Shown here in pieces: positions 18,474-27,097 of a DNA stretch of 57,936 bases (its first letter is position 1; every line of letters starts with the position of its first letter). Source of the stretch: Deltaproteobacteria bacterium (GTDB taxonomy: Bacteria; Desulfobacterota; Desulfomonilia; Desulfomonilales; Desulfomonilaceae); the NCBI GenBank assembly GCA_021777225.1, contig JAJYDQ010000017.1, positions 1-57,936 on the forward strand, in the 5' to 3' direction. The translations under genes were made by a program, and so were the position numbers. Under the pieces are notes generated by a model. That model saw only the letters and a program-made list of their open reading frames with translations. It was not told where the DNA came from and ran no database searches.

Positions 18474-19373
18474 ATGGTCTCAGATGAGACTCATAATAAG
18501 ACGGTAAAATCGATCAGAGATTCATTGGAGTTGATAAAGAAAGATATTCCGCAGTTGAGGGGTGTCGTTGAGGCTTTCGAGGAACTCCTGGTGGCGAAAT
18601 CTGTCGCTAAATCCGAAATCTCAACTCCAGGTTTCTCAAATATTGAAATAGACCTTGCCAGGTTCTCCCAGGGTGTGCCCGTTTTGGACGACAGGAAAAT
18701 CGAAGTGGACAGGGATTCACTTCGGAAGGTAGCGCTGCTACTCATCCCGGCAATCAAAAAGGGATTCCCAAAGATCGACGTAGCCCTCAACCGCCTGGAG
18801 TCTTTTGTTGCAAATGACGAAACGGCAATGGAACAATTGCAGCCCGCCCTTGAATCGGGTTCAGCCGTCATTCTCGGCGACATGGCTGTTAAGCTGGATA
18901 TACCTACGGAAATTCTGCAATTTGTCTGTTCCGAACTTGCAAAACCTTTTGCAGAGAAAGTCGAAGAGGCAATAGCGCCTATGATTGAAGGACTAAACTG
19001 GCTCAAGGGTTATTGTCCCGTTTGTGGCGCCTGGCCAACTGTGAGTGTTTTGAAAGGCAATGAGGGTCGTAGATTCCTGAATTGCTCCGTGTGTGGTCAT
19101 GAATGGAACTATATGCGGACCCAATGCCCTTTTTGCGAGAATACCGATACTACGAAGCAGGAAATTATTTTTTCCGAGGACAGGAAATATGAGTATGCGG
19201 AACTTTGTCACACTTGCAGGAAATATATAGTTGGGCTAGATACCAGAAATTTGATTAGTCCTCCGCATCCCTCTACAGCGCCTATAGGATTGATTTATCT
19301 GGATGTATTGGCCCAGGAGAGAGGTTTCACTCCCGGCGCGACTGTTTCGATGTTCAGAGACTTGACGATGTAA
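18474..19373 (+). CDS. fdhE: Formate dehydrogenase accessory protein FdhE
   Basis: The 299-residue product has a helical N-terminal domain and a cysteine-rich C-terminal half with four C-x2-C pairs at 181/184, 204/207, 218/221 and 245/248, two of them in rubredoxin-like CPVCGAWP and CSVCGHEW settings. This is the FdhE family, needed for activity of exported formate dehydrogenases in enterobacteria, where it interacts with the catalytic subunit before or during export. An AGGAGGG site precedes the ATG. Its place after fdhAB fits this role. Metal binding by the paired cysteines is family knowledge. Confidence 0.93.
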   Translation: MVSDETHNKTVKSIRDSLELIKKDIPQLRGVVEAFEELLVAKSVAKSEISTPGFSNIEIDLARFSQGVPVLDDRKIEVDRDSLRKVALLLIPAIKKGFPKIDVALNRLESFVANDETAMEQLQPALESGSAVILGDMAVKLDIPTEILQFVCSELAKPFAEKVEEAIAPMIEGLNWLKGYCPVCGAWPTVSVLKGNEGRRFLNCSVCGHEWNYMRTQCPFCENTDTTKQEIIFSEDRKYEYAELCHTCRKYIVGLDTRNLISPPHPSTAPIGLIYLDVLAQERGFTPGATVSMFRDLTM

Positions 19374-19455
19374 ATTTGCTTCTTAAGACACCCATGATAA
19401 CACTTCTAGAACTTGAATAGTTTTTACAAGGCGTATATAAAACAGAGTTGGCTTT

Positions 19456-20022
19456 ATGAGGATCATTTCCGGCAGACTAAAGGGCCTGCGACTAGCTCTC
19501 CATGCAAAGGCGAAAATTAGACCTACCGCAGAACGAGTCAGGGAGGCCCTCTTTAGCGCTTTGGGATCAGCGGTCTGTGGAGTGGACGCGCTCGATCTCT
19601 TCGCAGGGACCGGTGCACTGGGACTCGAGGCTTTAAGCCGTGGGGCCGGATCAGTGACCATGGTCGAAAAGGATTTGAGATTGGCCAGGGACCTCGCTAG
19701 GTTCTGCGCTGGTCTCACAATGGTCGATAACATTAAGGTGTTGAATATGGACGCAGGCAAATCTCTGGATTACCTGTCTTCCCGGCAAATAAAATTTGGT
19801 CTGATTTTCCTGGACCCACCCTATGATAGCGACTGGATATCGAGATTGTTACCGAACGCGTCATTTCGGGGTTTGTTATCCCCGGGGGGGCTTGTAGTTG
19901 TAGAGAGAACCGGTTTGTCAAAAGATATACAAGATTTTGAATGTCATGGACTGGAAACTACTTTCTCCAGAAAATATGGAGCCACCATGTTGGAGATATT
20001 TAAATCCGTCAACTCGGATTGA
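19456..20022 (+). CDS. rsmD: 16S rRNA (guanine(966)-N(2))-methyltransferase
   Basis: The 188-residue protein opens with the RsmD signature (RIISGRLKG, then RPT-x-RVREALFS). It has the SAM-binding loop LDLFAGTGALGLEALSRGA (about residues 47-65) and the catalytic DPPY motif near residue 119. It methylates G966 of 16S rRNA in the small subunit. The downstream coaD overlaps or closely follows it, an rsmD-coaD pairing common in bacteria. Length is typical. Confidence 0.95.
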   Translation: MRIISGRLKGLRLALHAKAKIRPTAERVREALFSALGSAVCGVDALDLFAGTGALGLEALSRGAGSVTMVEKDLRLARDLARFCAGLTMVDNIKVLNMDAGKSLDYLSSRQIKFGLIFLDPPYDSDWISRLLPNASFRGLLSPGGLVVVERTGLSKDIQDFECHGLETTFSRKYGATMLEIFKSVNSD

Positions 20023-20048
20023 TGTCAAATTTGGGGTCTTTTAAAGTT

Positions 20049-20573
20049 ATGGGCAAAAGGATCGCAATTTATCCAGGGACCTTTGATCCCTTTCACAATG
20101 GGCATCTGGAAATTATCCATCGTGCTTTGGGCGCATTTGATCAAATCATCGTCGCGTTAGGTTTGAATCCCGAAAAGGAAACGCTGTTCTCACTCGAAGA
20201 GCGCATGGATATGATAAGGAACAGCGTAAACGGCGATCCGCGGATTCAGAGCGAATGTTTTGAAGGGCTTCTGGTCAGATATGCTGAAAAAAAGAAAGCT
20301 TGCGCAATAATTAGAGGCTTGAGGGCTGTTTCGGATTTTGAGTACGAATTCCAGTTGGCGTTGATGAACCGCAAACTCAGTCGTAAAATTGAAACTTACT
20401 TTCTGATGACCGCTCACCGATATCTTTATGTGAGTTCGAGAATAATAAAGGCTACAGTCTTTGCCGGGGGGTCACCCGAAGGTTTGGTTCCCGATTATGT
20501 GCTCAAGGTCCTCAGGAAAAAATTTCCGACAGCTAAAATCCCACGTGGTTCGTCGAGCAAGTGTAGGAGCTAA
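20049..20573 (+). CDS. coaD: Phosphopantetheine adenylyltransferase
   Basis: The 174-residue enzyme catalyses the fourth step of coenzyme A synthesis, transferring AMP from ATP to 4'-phosphopantetheine. It starts with the family pattern MGKRIAIYPGTFDPFHNGH; the nucleotidyl-transferase HxGH motif is H16-N-G-H19. A second nucleotide-binding segment (SSRIIK) lies near residue 130. I chose 20049 because it gives the standard N-terminus; an ATG at 20022 overlapping the rsmD stop, and a TTG at 20019, are in frame but would add nine or ten unusual residues. Neither has a strong ribosome binding site, consistent with translational coupling. Confidence 0.93.
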   Translation: MGKRIAIYPGTFDPFHNGHLEIIHRALGAFDQIIVALGLNPEKETLFSLEERMDMIRNSVNGDPRIQSECFEGLLVRYAEKKKACAIIRGLRAVSDFEYEFQLALMNRKLSRKIETYFLMTAHRYLYVSSRIIKATVFAGGSPEGLVPDYVLKVLRKKFPTAKIPRGSSSKCRS

Positions 20574-20574
20574 T

Positions 20575-21759
20575 ATGAAAACAGTATTGTCTGAGAGGGC
20601 TTCACAACTAAAACCGTCAGCTACCCTGGCGATATCAGCCAAAGAGAAGGAACTCAAGAGTCAGGGAATAGATGTAATAGGATTTGGCGCGGGAGAGCCC
20701 GATTTCCCCACACCTCCCAGAATTCGTGAGGCGGGTAAAAGATCTCTTGACCGTGGAGAAACATTTTATACACCGGTAGGCGGCACATTAGAACTCAGAA
20801 AGGCTGTGGCGCACAGGTTTCTCGAAGACTACGGGCTGGAATACAGGCCAGAGAATATAGTGGTCTCCTGCGGAGCCAAGCACAGTTTGTACAACATCTT
20901 TCAGGCAATTGCCGGCCCGGGGGATGAAGTTATTTGTGTGGCCCCGTACTGGGTTTCATATCCTGAGATGGTGGCGCTTGCCGGAGCAAAGCCGGTAATT
21001 GTGGAAACGTCCGAGAAGAACCTGTTCGAACCTGATGTCAAAACCATTGCGTCCAGGATAACTTCGGCGACCAAAGCAATTATTCTCAACTACCCATCCA
21101 ACCCATCCGGCACTATGTATTCTGAAGAATTCCTTGGACGGCTCTCCGGCCTGGTTTCAGAAAGAGACTTACTGGTTATCTCTGACGAGATCTACGATAA
21201 ACTTCTTTTCGATGGGAAAAAATATACTCCGTTTGCGACCCTTCCTGGAATGAAAGCCAGAACAATCACGGTCAATGGGGTTTCAAAGACCTATGCGATG
21301 ACGGGTCTTCGAATAGGATATCTGGCCACGGATAACATGGAAATTGTGAAGGCGGCGACCAACATTCAGAGCCAGTCAACTTCGAATCCCAGTAATACAG
21401 CTCAAGCCGCAGCAACAGAAGCCCTCTCCGGCCCCCAATCGGAAGTTTTTGAAATGCGTGGGATTTTTGAACGTAGAAGGAACCTTATTATTGATCTTGT
21501 GAATCAAATACCAGGACTTTCCGTGATAAAACCGGATGGGGCGTTTTACGCCTTTGTTAATGTTTCCAGTTTTATCGGCAAATCCGGCGTCTCCAGTTCC
21601 ATCGATTTTGCCGGGTATCTGTTGGAGAAACACCACGTCGCATGCGTTCCCGGAGCGCCCTTCGGGTCTGATGATCATGTTCGTCTTTCTTTCGCCACAA
21701 ATGAAGAGATCATCTCTGAGGGAATGAGAAGAATCAAACTGGCCTGCTCCGAGCTTTGA
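20575..21759 (+). CDS. Pyridoxal-phosphate aspartate aminotransferase (class I, Ib subgroup)
   Basis: The 394-residue enzyme shows the class I aminotransferase landmarks: GAGEPDFPTP near residue 39, YPSNPSGT with the PLP-stacking Asn, SDEIYDKL, the PLP-lysine segment VNGVSKTYAMTG, and the substrate-carboxylate Arg near the C-terminus (HVRLSFA). The N-terminal LSERASQLKPS form is typical of Ib aspartate aminotransferases, which interconvert aspartate and oxaloacetate. The ATG at 20575 follows TAGGAGC and begins right after the coaD stop. Alternative substrates such as aromatic or branched amino acids cannot be excluded. Confidence 0.9.
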   Translation: MKTVLSERASQLKPSATLAISAKEKELKSQGIDVIGFGAGEPDFPTPPRIREAGKRSLDRGETFYTPVGGTLELRKAVAHRFLEDYGLEYRPENIVVSCGAKHSLYNIFQAIAGPGDEVICVAPYWVSYPEMVALAGAKPVIVETSEKNLFEPDVKTIASRITSATKAIILNYPSNPSGTMYSEEFLGRLSGLVSERDLLVISDEIYDKLLFDGKKYTPFATLPGMKARTITVNGVSKTYAMTGLRIGYLATDNMEIVKAATNIQSQSTSNPSNTAQAAATEALSGPQSEVFEMRGIFERRRNLIIDLVNQIPGLSVIKPDGAFYAFVNVSSFIGKSGVSSSIDFAGYLLEKHHVACVPGAPFGSDDHVRLSFATNEEIISEGMRRIKLACSEL

Positions 21760-21760
21760 G

Positions 21761-22534
21761 ATGGTTAATGAACAGCCTCTAATTTTACTGACCAATGACG
21801 ACGGTATCCACGCCGAGGGTTTGCGGAGCCTGAGAGCTTTCGCCAGGAACCTTGGTGAAGTTATAGTCGCAGCGCCCAATACTGAACAGAGCGCTGTTGG
21901 TCATTCAATAACTCTTTATGATCCTATCAAGGCCCACGAGATATACGATGACGGGGTATTTTATGGATACGCGATAGGCGGCACCCCCGCTGATTCAGTA
22001 AAGCTGGCGATTCACTATCTGTTACCCCGAAAACCCGATCTTGTGATTTCCGGAATCAACAACGGGGCCAATCTCGGAATCAACGTTTTGTATTCAGGGA
22101 CCGTTTCGGCCGCTACGGAAGCCGCGATATTGGGAACACCAGCGATAGCGGTTTCAATTGCGGCCAAGAAAAATCCCCCATTTGAAAGGACCTTTCCTTT
22201 TCTGAAAAAAATTGCTCTCTGGGTCTTAGGGGGCGGCCTTCCGGAAGGTGTCGCTCTCAATGTTAACGTTCCCGCCACGCCGCTAGGCCAGATCAAGGGA
22301 ATTAAAATTACCCGGCAGTCACTTTCCCGTTTCCATGAAACATTTGAGCGACGGGAGGACCCGAGGGGAGACTTCTACTACTGGCTCTCCGGTGAATCGA
22401 CGCCGGACGAGGCGGAAGACGGCGTTGACATAGCTGCCCTGCGCGATGGTTATGTGTCAGTAACACCACTGTTTTACGACCTTACGGCTCACACGCACAT
22501 AGAAAAATTATCATGGTCACTAACAAAGAAATAG
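21761..22534 (+). CDS. surE: 5'/3'-nucleotidase SurE
   Basis: The 257-residue product has the SurE N-terminus ILLTNDDGIHAEG with metal-binding Asp13-Asp14. The AAP-x-x-EQSAVGHSIT motif lies near residue 45 and SGINNGANLG near residue 96. SurE is a divalent-metal phosphatase acting on nucleoside monophosphates. It starts two bases after the aminotransferase stop and its 3' end overlaps rnc by 22 bases, so the genes are tightly coupled. Confidence 0.95.
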   Translation: MVNEQPLILLTNDDGIHAEGLRSLRAFARNLGEVIVAAPNTEQSAVGHSITLYDPIKAHEIYDDGVFYGYAIGGTPADSVKLAIHYLLPRKPDLVISGINNGANLGINVLYSGTVSAATEAAILGTPAIAVSIAAKKNPPFERTFPFLKKIALWVLGGGLPEGVALNVNVPATPLGQIKGIKITRQSLSRFHETFERREDPRGDFYYWLSGESTPDEAEDGVDIAALRDGYVSVTPLFYDLTAHTHIEKLSWSLTKK

Positions 22535-23268
22535 CTTCCTCGTTCCCCCCGGAAGAACTTCACGAGATCGAAACGGCCCTCGGGTACGAATTCAAGGACC
22601 CGGATCTCCTTCTAAACGCGCTGACAAGAAGGAGTTTCTGGCATGAAAACCGTACAACATGCAGTGAAAACAATGAACGCATGGAGTTCCTGGGGGACTC
22701 GGTCCTTAACCTGGTCATCGCGCATATACTGTATGTGTGGTTTCCCGACGCTGAAGAAGGTGAACTCCAGAAAAGGAGGGCCAGCCTCGTAAAGCAGCAT
22801 GCTTTGGCAAGGATTATGAGACGCCTGTGTCTGGCTGATTTTATAAGGATGGGCAAAGGAGATGAACGCTCAGGTTGTCGTGAAAGGAGTTCAATCCTGG
22901 CTGACACGGTTGAGGCTATAATCGCTGCGGTTTTTCTGGATGGTGGTTATTATTGCGCCGAGAAATTCATCAGCGGCCATTTCAGATTCATGCTGGATGA
23001 TCTGGAAACTTCTCGAGTCTTTGATGATCCCAAGAGTATGCTTCAGGAAAGATCACAGGCCTTGATGGGAATAACGCCCGTATATGTTTTGCTCGATGAG
23101 ACGGGAGCTGAACATGACAGGATATTTAGAATGGGTGTATACATTGGAGACTCACTTGCAGCGGAAGGTGAAGGACAAAACAAGAAAGAAGCCGCCCAAT
23201 CCGCAGCCGGTCTGGCGCTTTCATCATTTGACTGGCCGAACACTGTTGACAAACAAAAAATCACTTAA
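22513..23268 (+). CDS. rnc: Ribonuclease III
   Basis: The 251-residue protein has the RNase III signature ERMEFLGDSVLNL near residues 50-62, with the catalytic Glu/Asp residues. The second acidic cluster (ADTVEAIIAAVFLDGG) is near residues 131-146. A C-terminal double-stranded RNA-binding domain runs from about residue 172 to 245 (DPKSMLQE... NKKEAAQSAA). It processes rRNA precursors and structured mRNAs. The chosen ATG lies inside surE; translation would be coupled to it. Length is slightly above the 226 of the E. coli enzyme, through the N-terminus and linker. Confidence 0.95.
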   Translation: MVTNKEIASSFPPEELHEIETALGYEFKDPDLLLNALTRRSFWHENRTTCSENNERMEFLGDSVLNLVIAHILYVWFPDAEEGELQKRRASLVKQHALARIMRRLCLADFIRMGKGDERSGCRERSSILADTVEAIIAAVFLDGGYYCAEKFISGHFRFMLDDLETSRVFDDPKSMLQERSQALMGITPVYVLLDETGAEHDRIFRMGVYIGDSLAAEGEGQNKKEAAQSAAGLALSSFDWPNTVDKQKIT

Positions 23269-23338
23269 CACCGAATACTCTTTTCAACCAGCCTATGTTC
23301 AGACACCACTTCAAGCTTTGTGGAGAAAGGATCAAACA

Positions 23339-24067
23339 ATGCGAGATGAGATCAGTAGACGGGAGATTATTGGCGGGATTGGGGCTTTAGGAGCTTTGGG
23401 CGTTTTGTCCGCCGCATTGCCTACGGAAGCCGTGGCTTCTTCCTTGCCGTCCCATGGTCCGGTAAACCTGCTGGAATTGCCAGCGCTTCCGTATCCTGAA
23501 GACGCCCTGGAACCAGTTATCGACAAGGAAACGGTAAAGATTCACCATGACAAGCATTTTGCCGCCTACGTAGCAGGGCTTAACAAGACCCTCAAGGATA
23601 TTGAAAAGTCCCGCCAGACCGGAGATTTTGAACACATTAAGGCGATGAGCAGAGACCTCGCCTTCAATGCCTCAGGCGTCATCCTCCATTGGATTTATTT
23701 CAGCGTTATTGGGCCTAAGGCCGGCGCCGCCCCGACAGGGAAAGTAGGGGAACTTATCAAGCGCGATTTCGGATCTTTCGAGACTTTCTGGAAACAGTTC
23801 TCCGCGGCATCCAAGAATGTGGAGGCTTCCGGTTGGGGAATTCTCGCATGGAACCCTTTCAGCAAAACATTATCCGTTCTTCAAGCTGAAAAACACCAGA
23901 ATTTGACCAGTTGGGGGGTCATGCCGTTGATGGTTTGTGATGTCTGGGAGCACGCCTATTATCTCAAATATCAAAACCGGCGGGCGGACTATGTCGACAA
24001 TTTCGCTAAAATAATTGACTGGAACAAAGTCGAAGAGCGATTTACAACGTACTGTGAGATGAAATAG
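23339..24067 (+). CDS. Fe/Mn superoxide dismutase with Tat signal
   Basis: The start at 23339 follows GAAAGGA and gives 242 residues. The N-terminus has the twin-arginine motif SRREI followed by a glycine/alanine/leucine-rich hydrophobic stretch and an Ala-rich cleavage region ending near residue 34, so the enzyme is predicted to be exported folded. The mature part has the Fe/Mn-SOD ligands: His in KIHHDKHFAAYV, His in VILHWIYF, and Asp and His in DVWEHAYYLKYQNRR. It would remove superoxide outside the cytoplasm, sensible for an anaerobe with a periplasmic metal-sulfur formate dehydrogenase. Iron versus manganese cannot be decided. Confidence 0.9.
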   Translation: MRDEISRREIIGGIGALGALGVLSAALPTEAVASSLPSHGPVNLLELPALPYPEDALEPVIDKETVKIHHDKHFAAYVAGLNKTLKDIEKSRQTGDFEHIKAMSRDLAFNASGVILHWIYFSVIGPKAGAAPTGKVGELIKRDFGSFETFWKQFSAASKNVEASGWGILAWNPFSKTLSVLQAEKHQNLTSWGVMPLMVCDVWEHAYYLKYQNRRADYVDNFAKIIDWNKVEERFTTYCEMK

Positions 24068-24233
24068 ACAACTATCATTTGCAATTCCATTTGCTTGAGA
24101 TTTATGGTGTGGAACCTGACAGTCCTTTAGAGGTCAAAGCGATAGTTAGAGGTAAGCTTTCTTTGAAGGCTTCAGGCTATTGGGAAAATGGGAGGGACAA
24201 TTTTGGGAATGCTCGCATCGGAAAGGAACCATT

Positions 24234-25391
24234 ATGGCACATGACAACAAACTGGGATATGCCGCCAAAGTTGCCCTTGTTACTATTTTCATGACTTTGC
24301 CGACCTTCGGTCCGAGCCTGGTCGCGGCTTCTGATGGTATTCAAACCATGGTCGCAGCGGACAGGGACAGCATCATGGACGCGCCTGTGACCGAGTCAAA
24401 AAGTGGCGTCAATTTTAACTCCGGCGATCACAAGGGAAACACCGAGTTGTGTCAGGTAGGCCTGGATGCCTTTCAAACACTTGACGCTTCCCTCCGGGGT
24501 ACTCATGCGCTGGTGGCCGCAGCCGAAGGCGGTCTTGTCGAACGGGTTATAACCCTTTTGAAAAGTGGTCTTGACGTGAACGCCCGGGATTATGTGGGAG
24601 ACACAGCCCTGTACCAGGCCAGCCTGACCGGTCACGCCGACGTCGTCAAGATTCTGCTTGAACACGGCGCTATTCCCGACGCGACAGCGACTGGAGGTCG
24701 AACTCCACTTATGGCCGCGTCCGAAAATGGTAACCTGGATTCCGGAGAATTGCTTCTAGCCAGTGGCGTGAATGTCAATTTTACCGACCGAAAGGGCGAC
24801 ACAGCGCTTATCGACGCATCTAAGAGGGGGCATCTTGAAATCGCTCGTCTGTTGCTGTCCAAAGGCGCTAACGTCAACACAGCGGACCACCAAGGCGACA
24901 CCGCGTTGATCGAGGCCGCTAAAAGCGGGCATCTCGAAATCACTCGTTTACTGTTGTCCAATGGGGCTAACGTGAACGCCACCGACAAAGAGTGGCGCAG
25001 CCCTCTTCTCGAAGCGGCTTATCACGGCAATCTGGGGATTATGCGTTTGCTGCTTGAAAAGGGCGCTAATGTAAACACCGCCGACAAGGATGATGGGGCC
25101 ACTCCATTAATTGTGATCATGCGACATCAAAGTTCAGGATACATCGACATTGCCAAATTATTGATTGATAAAGGCGCTGATATAAACGCGCAGGCCAGAG
25201 ATGGGTATACGGCGTTGCATGATGCGGCCGCCAAGGGTAATAACGTGGAGGTCGAGTTTTTACTCGATCATGGCGCCGATCCACGCATACAGGGCCTCAA
25301 TGGAAGGACACCCTACTTGGTGGCCCTTTCAAGGGGACATAGAGACACAGCGGCATTGTTCGAGAAGCGAAAGTCAAGCAAGAAGCGTTGA
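24234..25391 (+). CDS. Exported ankyrin-repeat protein (first of a tandem pair)
   Basis: The 385-residue protein begins with a signal peptide (KVALVTIFMTLPTFGPSLVAA). From about residue 95 it has seven to eight ankyrin repeats of 33 residues, with the usual G-x-T-A/P-L-x-x-A and LL-x-x-GA-x-x-N features. The ATG at 24234 follows GGAAAGGAACC; an in-frame start at 24180 lacks a ribosome binding site and would spoil the signal. Two successive repeats (about 183-250) are nearly identical, showing recent internal duplication. It probably acts as a periplasmic binding or shielding protein; in some bacteria periplasmic ankyrins lie beside catalase genes, and here the neighbour is superoxide dismutase. 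Confidence 0.85.
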   Translation: MAHDNKLGYAAKVALVTIFMTLPTFGPSLVAASDGIQTMVAADRDSIMDAPVTESKSGVNFNSGDHKGNTELCQVGLDAFQTLDASLRGTHALVAAAEGGLVERVITLLKSGLDVNARDYVGDTALYQASLTGHADVVKILLEHGAIPDATATGGRTPLMAASENGNLDSGELLLASGVNVNFTDRKGDTALIDASKRGHLEIARLLLSKGANVNTADHQGDTALIEAAKSGHLEITRLLLSNGANVNATDKEWRSPLLEAAYHGNLGIMRLLLEKGANVNTADKDDGATPLIVIMRHQSSGYIDIAKLLIDKGADINAQARDGYTALHDAAAKGNNVEVEFLLDHGADPRIQGLNGRTPYLVALSRGHRDTAALFEKRKSSKKR

Positions 25392-25451
25392 TGAGTATGT
25401 ATATTGCAACCACAAAATGAAAAACCTGGAAGTTTTCTAAAGGAGCCAATC

Positions 25452-26444
25452 ATGTCAATGGATCGTCGTAAACTTGTAAGGACCAGCGCGTGGTCAATTG
25501 CCTCAATCTTGCTCGTTCTTATTATTGCCCAGTCAGGATTTGCAAAAACTGAGGGAGACGTGAACATTCTCGTCGCTTCTGCAGAGGGTGGCCTTGTGGC
25601 GGAGACCCAGCGGATCTTGAAAAGCGGCGTTGACGTTAACTCTCGGGATAGTGGCGGGTACACAGCTTTGTGCCAGGCTAGCGGTAACGGACACGTGGAA
25701 GTGGCGAAACTCCTGCTGGATCATGGAGCGAAGGCGGACTTGGCTGACAGGTCAGGCTGGACACCCTCAATGTACGCTGCCAAGGGCGGTCATTTGGAAA
25801 TCTTGCACATGTTGCTGGATAAGGGCGCAAATCTCAACGCAGCGGACAAGATGGGGGAGACCCCTCTGATATACGCCTCGGTAAGTGGTCATTGTGGAAT
25901 TGTCAAACTGTTGCTGGACAAGGGATCGGATGTCAACGCTTCAGATAAGGCCGGAAAATCCCCGCTGATGTACGCGGCCGAAAACGGTCACCTGGAAATA
26001 GTTAGGCTACTAGTTGCGAAAGGCGCGGACGCCGACAGCTCAGACACGAGAGGTTCTACTGCCCTGGATGCCGCGATCGCGAATGGACAACTGGAAACCG
26101 CTGTGTTTCTCGCGACTAAAGTCAAGAACGTCAACGATTCGGATAAAGACGGTTGGACTCCATTGATGCTGGCCTCACAGAACAGTAATTTCACTGATCT
26201 TGCAAACACGCTCATCGAGAAAGGCGCGAACGTGAATGCCAGGAGGAACGATGGCTACACTGCGCTCCACGTAGCTGCGGCTAACGGAAATAACGCTGGA
26301 GTGCGCTTGCTGTTAAACCGCGGCGCGGACCTTTCACTCAAAGACAACAACGGACGGACCGCTCTTCTAGTAGCTTTGTCTAAGGGACACAGGCACATAG
26401 CTGAACTGATCGAAGCCAAAATGGCGCCACCAAAAAAGAAGTAA
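25452..26444 (+). CDS. Exported ankyrin-repeat protein (second of a tandem pair)
   Basis: The 330-residue paralog has an N-terminal basic stretch and a hydrophobic signal segment (SIASILLVLIIAQSGFA) ending near residue 32, then about eight ankyrin repeats to the C-terminus. The ATG at 25452 follows AAAGGAG. Both ankyrin proteins share an opening block of the form L-V-A-(S/A)-A-E-G-G-L-V and a closing block with DGYTALH, LL-x-x-GAD and NGRT, so they arose by gene duplication and then diverged in repeat number. They lie 60 bases apart and probably share a transcript. The target is unknown. Confidence 0.85.
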   Translation: MSMDRRKLVRTSAWSIASILLVLIIAQSGFAKTEGDVNILVASAEGGLVAETQRILKSGVDVNSRDSGGYTALCQASGNGHVEVAKLLLDHGAKADLADRSGWTPSMYAAKGGHLEILHMLLDKGANLNAADKMGETPLIYASVSGHCGIVKLLLDKGSDVNASDKAGKSPLMYAAENGHLEIVRLLVAKGADADSSDTRGSTALDAAIANGQLETAVFLATKVKNVNDSDKDGWTPLMLASQNSNFTDLANTLIEKGANVNARRNDGYTALHVAAANGNNAGVRLLLNRGADLSLKDNNGRTALLVALSKGHRHIAELIEAKMAPPKKK

Positions 26445-27097
26445 ATTCACTGAAACGCCTGCTCAATCTGCTTTGGGCAGGCATTCCCCCAAGACAATTT
26501 TTGTCTGATTGATGCAGAATTGGAGCAATAGCAAAACCGACCTGTTGTTGTGAGTCCACATCGTCAACCAAAAAAAAGATTATAAATTTCATTCCAGTTT
26601 TAATGTTGTACTAAAATACTTTTCATAATTACCTACATCCTTACACCGGTTCATTCCTCGATGCGTAATTCCTTTTTGGAATATGACCATCACAAACCAG
26701 AATTCTTCTTATATCCGGCGACTCCCGGTCAGAACACACCCTGGCCGAACCATCGGTCTAATTACTCACCTAAACATTAGTTAGTATTACTCATTCTCAA
26801 AATTTCTTCGAATTACCCTCTTGTCATATTCACATCATTTTTGATAGACTCATGTTCTACAGGTCTTCTAGGTCTATGCGCCTAATGACAATGTTTCTTT
26901 GGGTTAACCGGTAAGCCACTTGCCGGGTTGCAAATTACGTGGAGGATTTCACTCGATCCAAGCTGGTCCTGTCCGATTTGCGGGCTTAAGGGGACCCAAG
27001 AGCCTTGCCTCTCGATGTTCTGTAAAATCTTCCAGGTATTATGCGAACAGCCGAAGGCCATCAGATTATATGCATTCTTGGTTGAGGTCAAAATAGT
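26445..27097. other. Long AT-rich intergenic region upstream of the RND operon
   Basis: No credible gene is visible in these 653 bases. Two hairpins follow the ankyrin gene: GCCTGC/GCAGGC (26457-26482) and AGACAA-TTT-TTGTCT (26492-26506), neither with a clear T tract. A direct repeat ATTACTCA occurs at 26761-26768 and 26786-26793, flanking a CTAA-ACA-TTAG inverted repeat (26770-26780), a possible regulator site. A leftward reading frame over 26882-27385 runs into the transporter gene and has no family resemblance. Confidence 0.45.

Noticed and set aside
18491-19006. Leftward 171-codon open frame inside fdhE
   Set aside because: It is the antisense of a gene with a strong family match; composition is serine-rich as expected from a shadow frame.
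24079-24294. Rightward 71-codon open frame between superoxide dismutase and the ankyrin gene
   Set aside because: It overlaps the ankyrin signal-peptide region in another frame, has no ribosome binding site and no recognisable features.
24234-26444. The regular ~99-base ankyrin periodicity as a CRISPR-like array
   Set aside because: The repeats are coding, diverged and without spacers of uniform length; they are protein repeats.
26457-26506. Two hairpins after the second ankyrin gene as intrinsic terminators
   Set aside because: Stems are real, but the first has a 14-base loop and neither is followed by a convincing T run; kept only as gap description.
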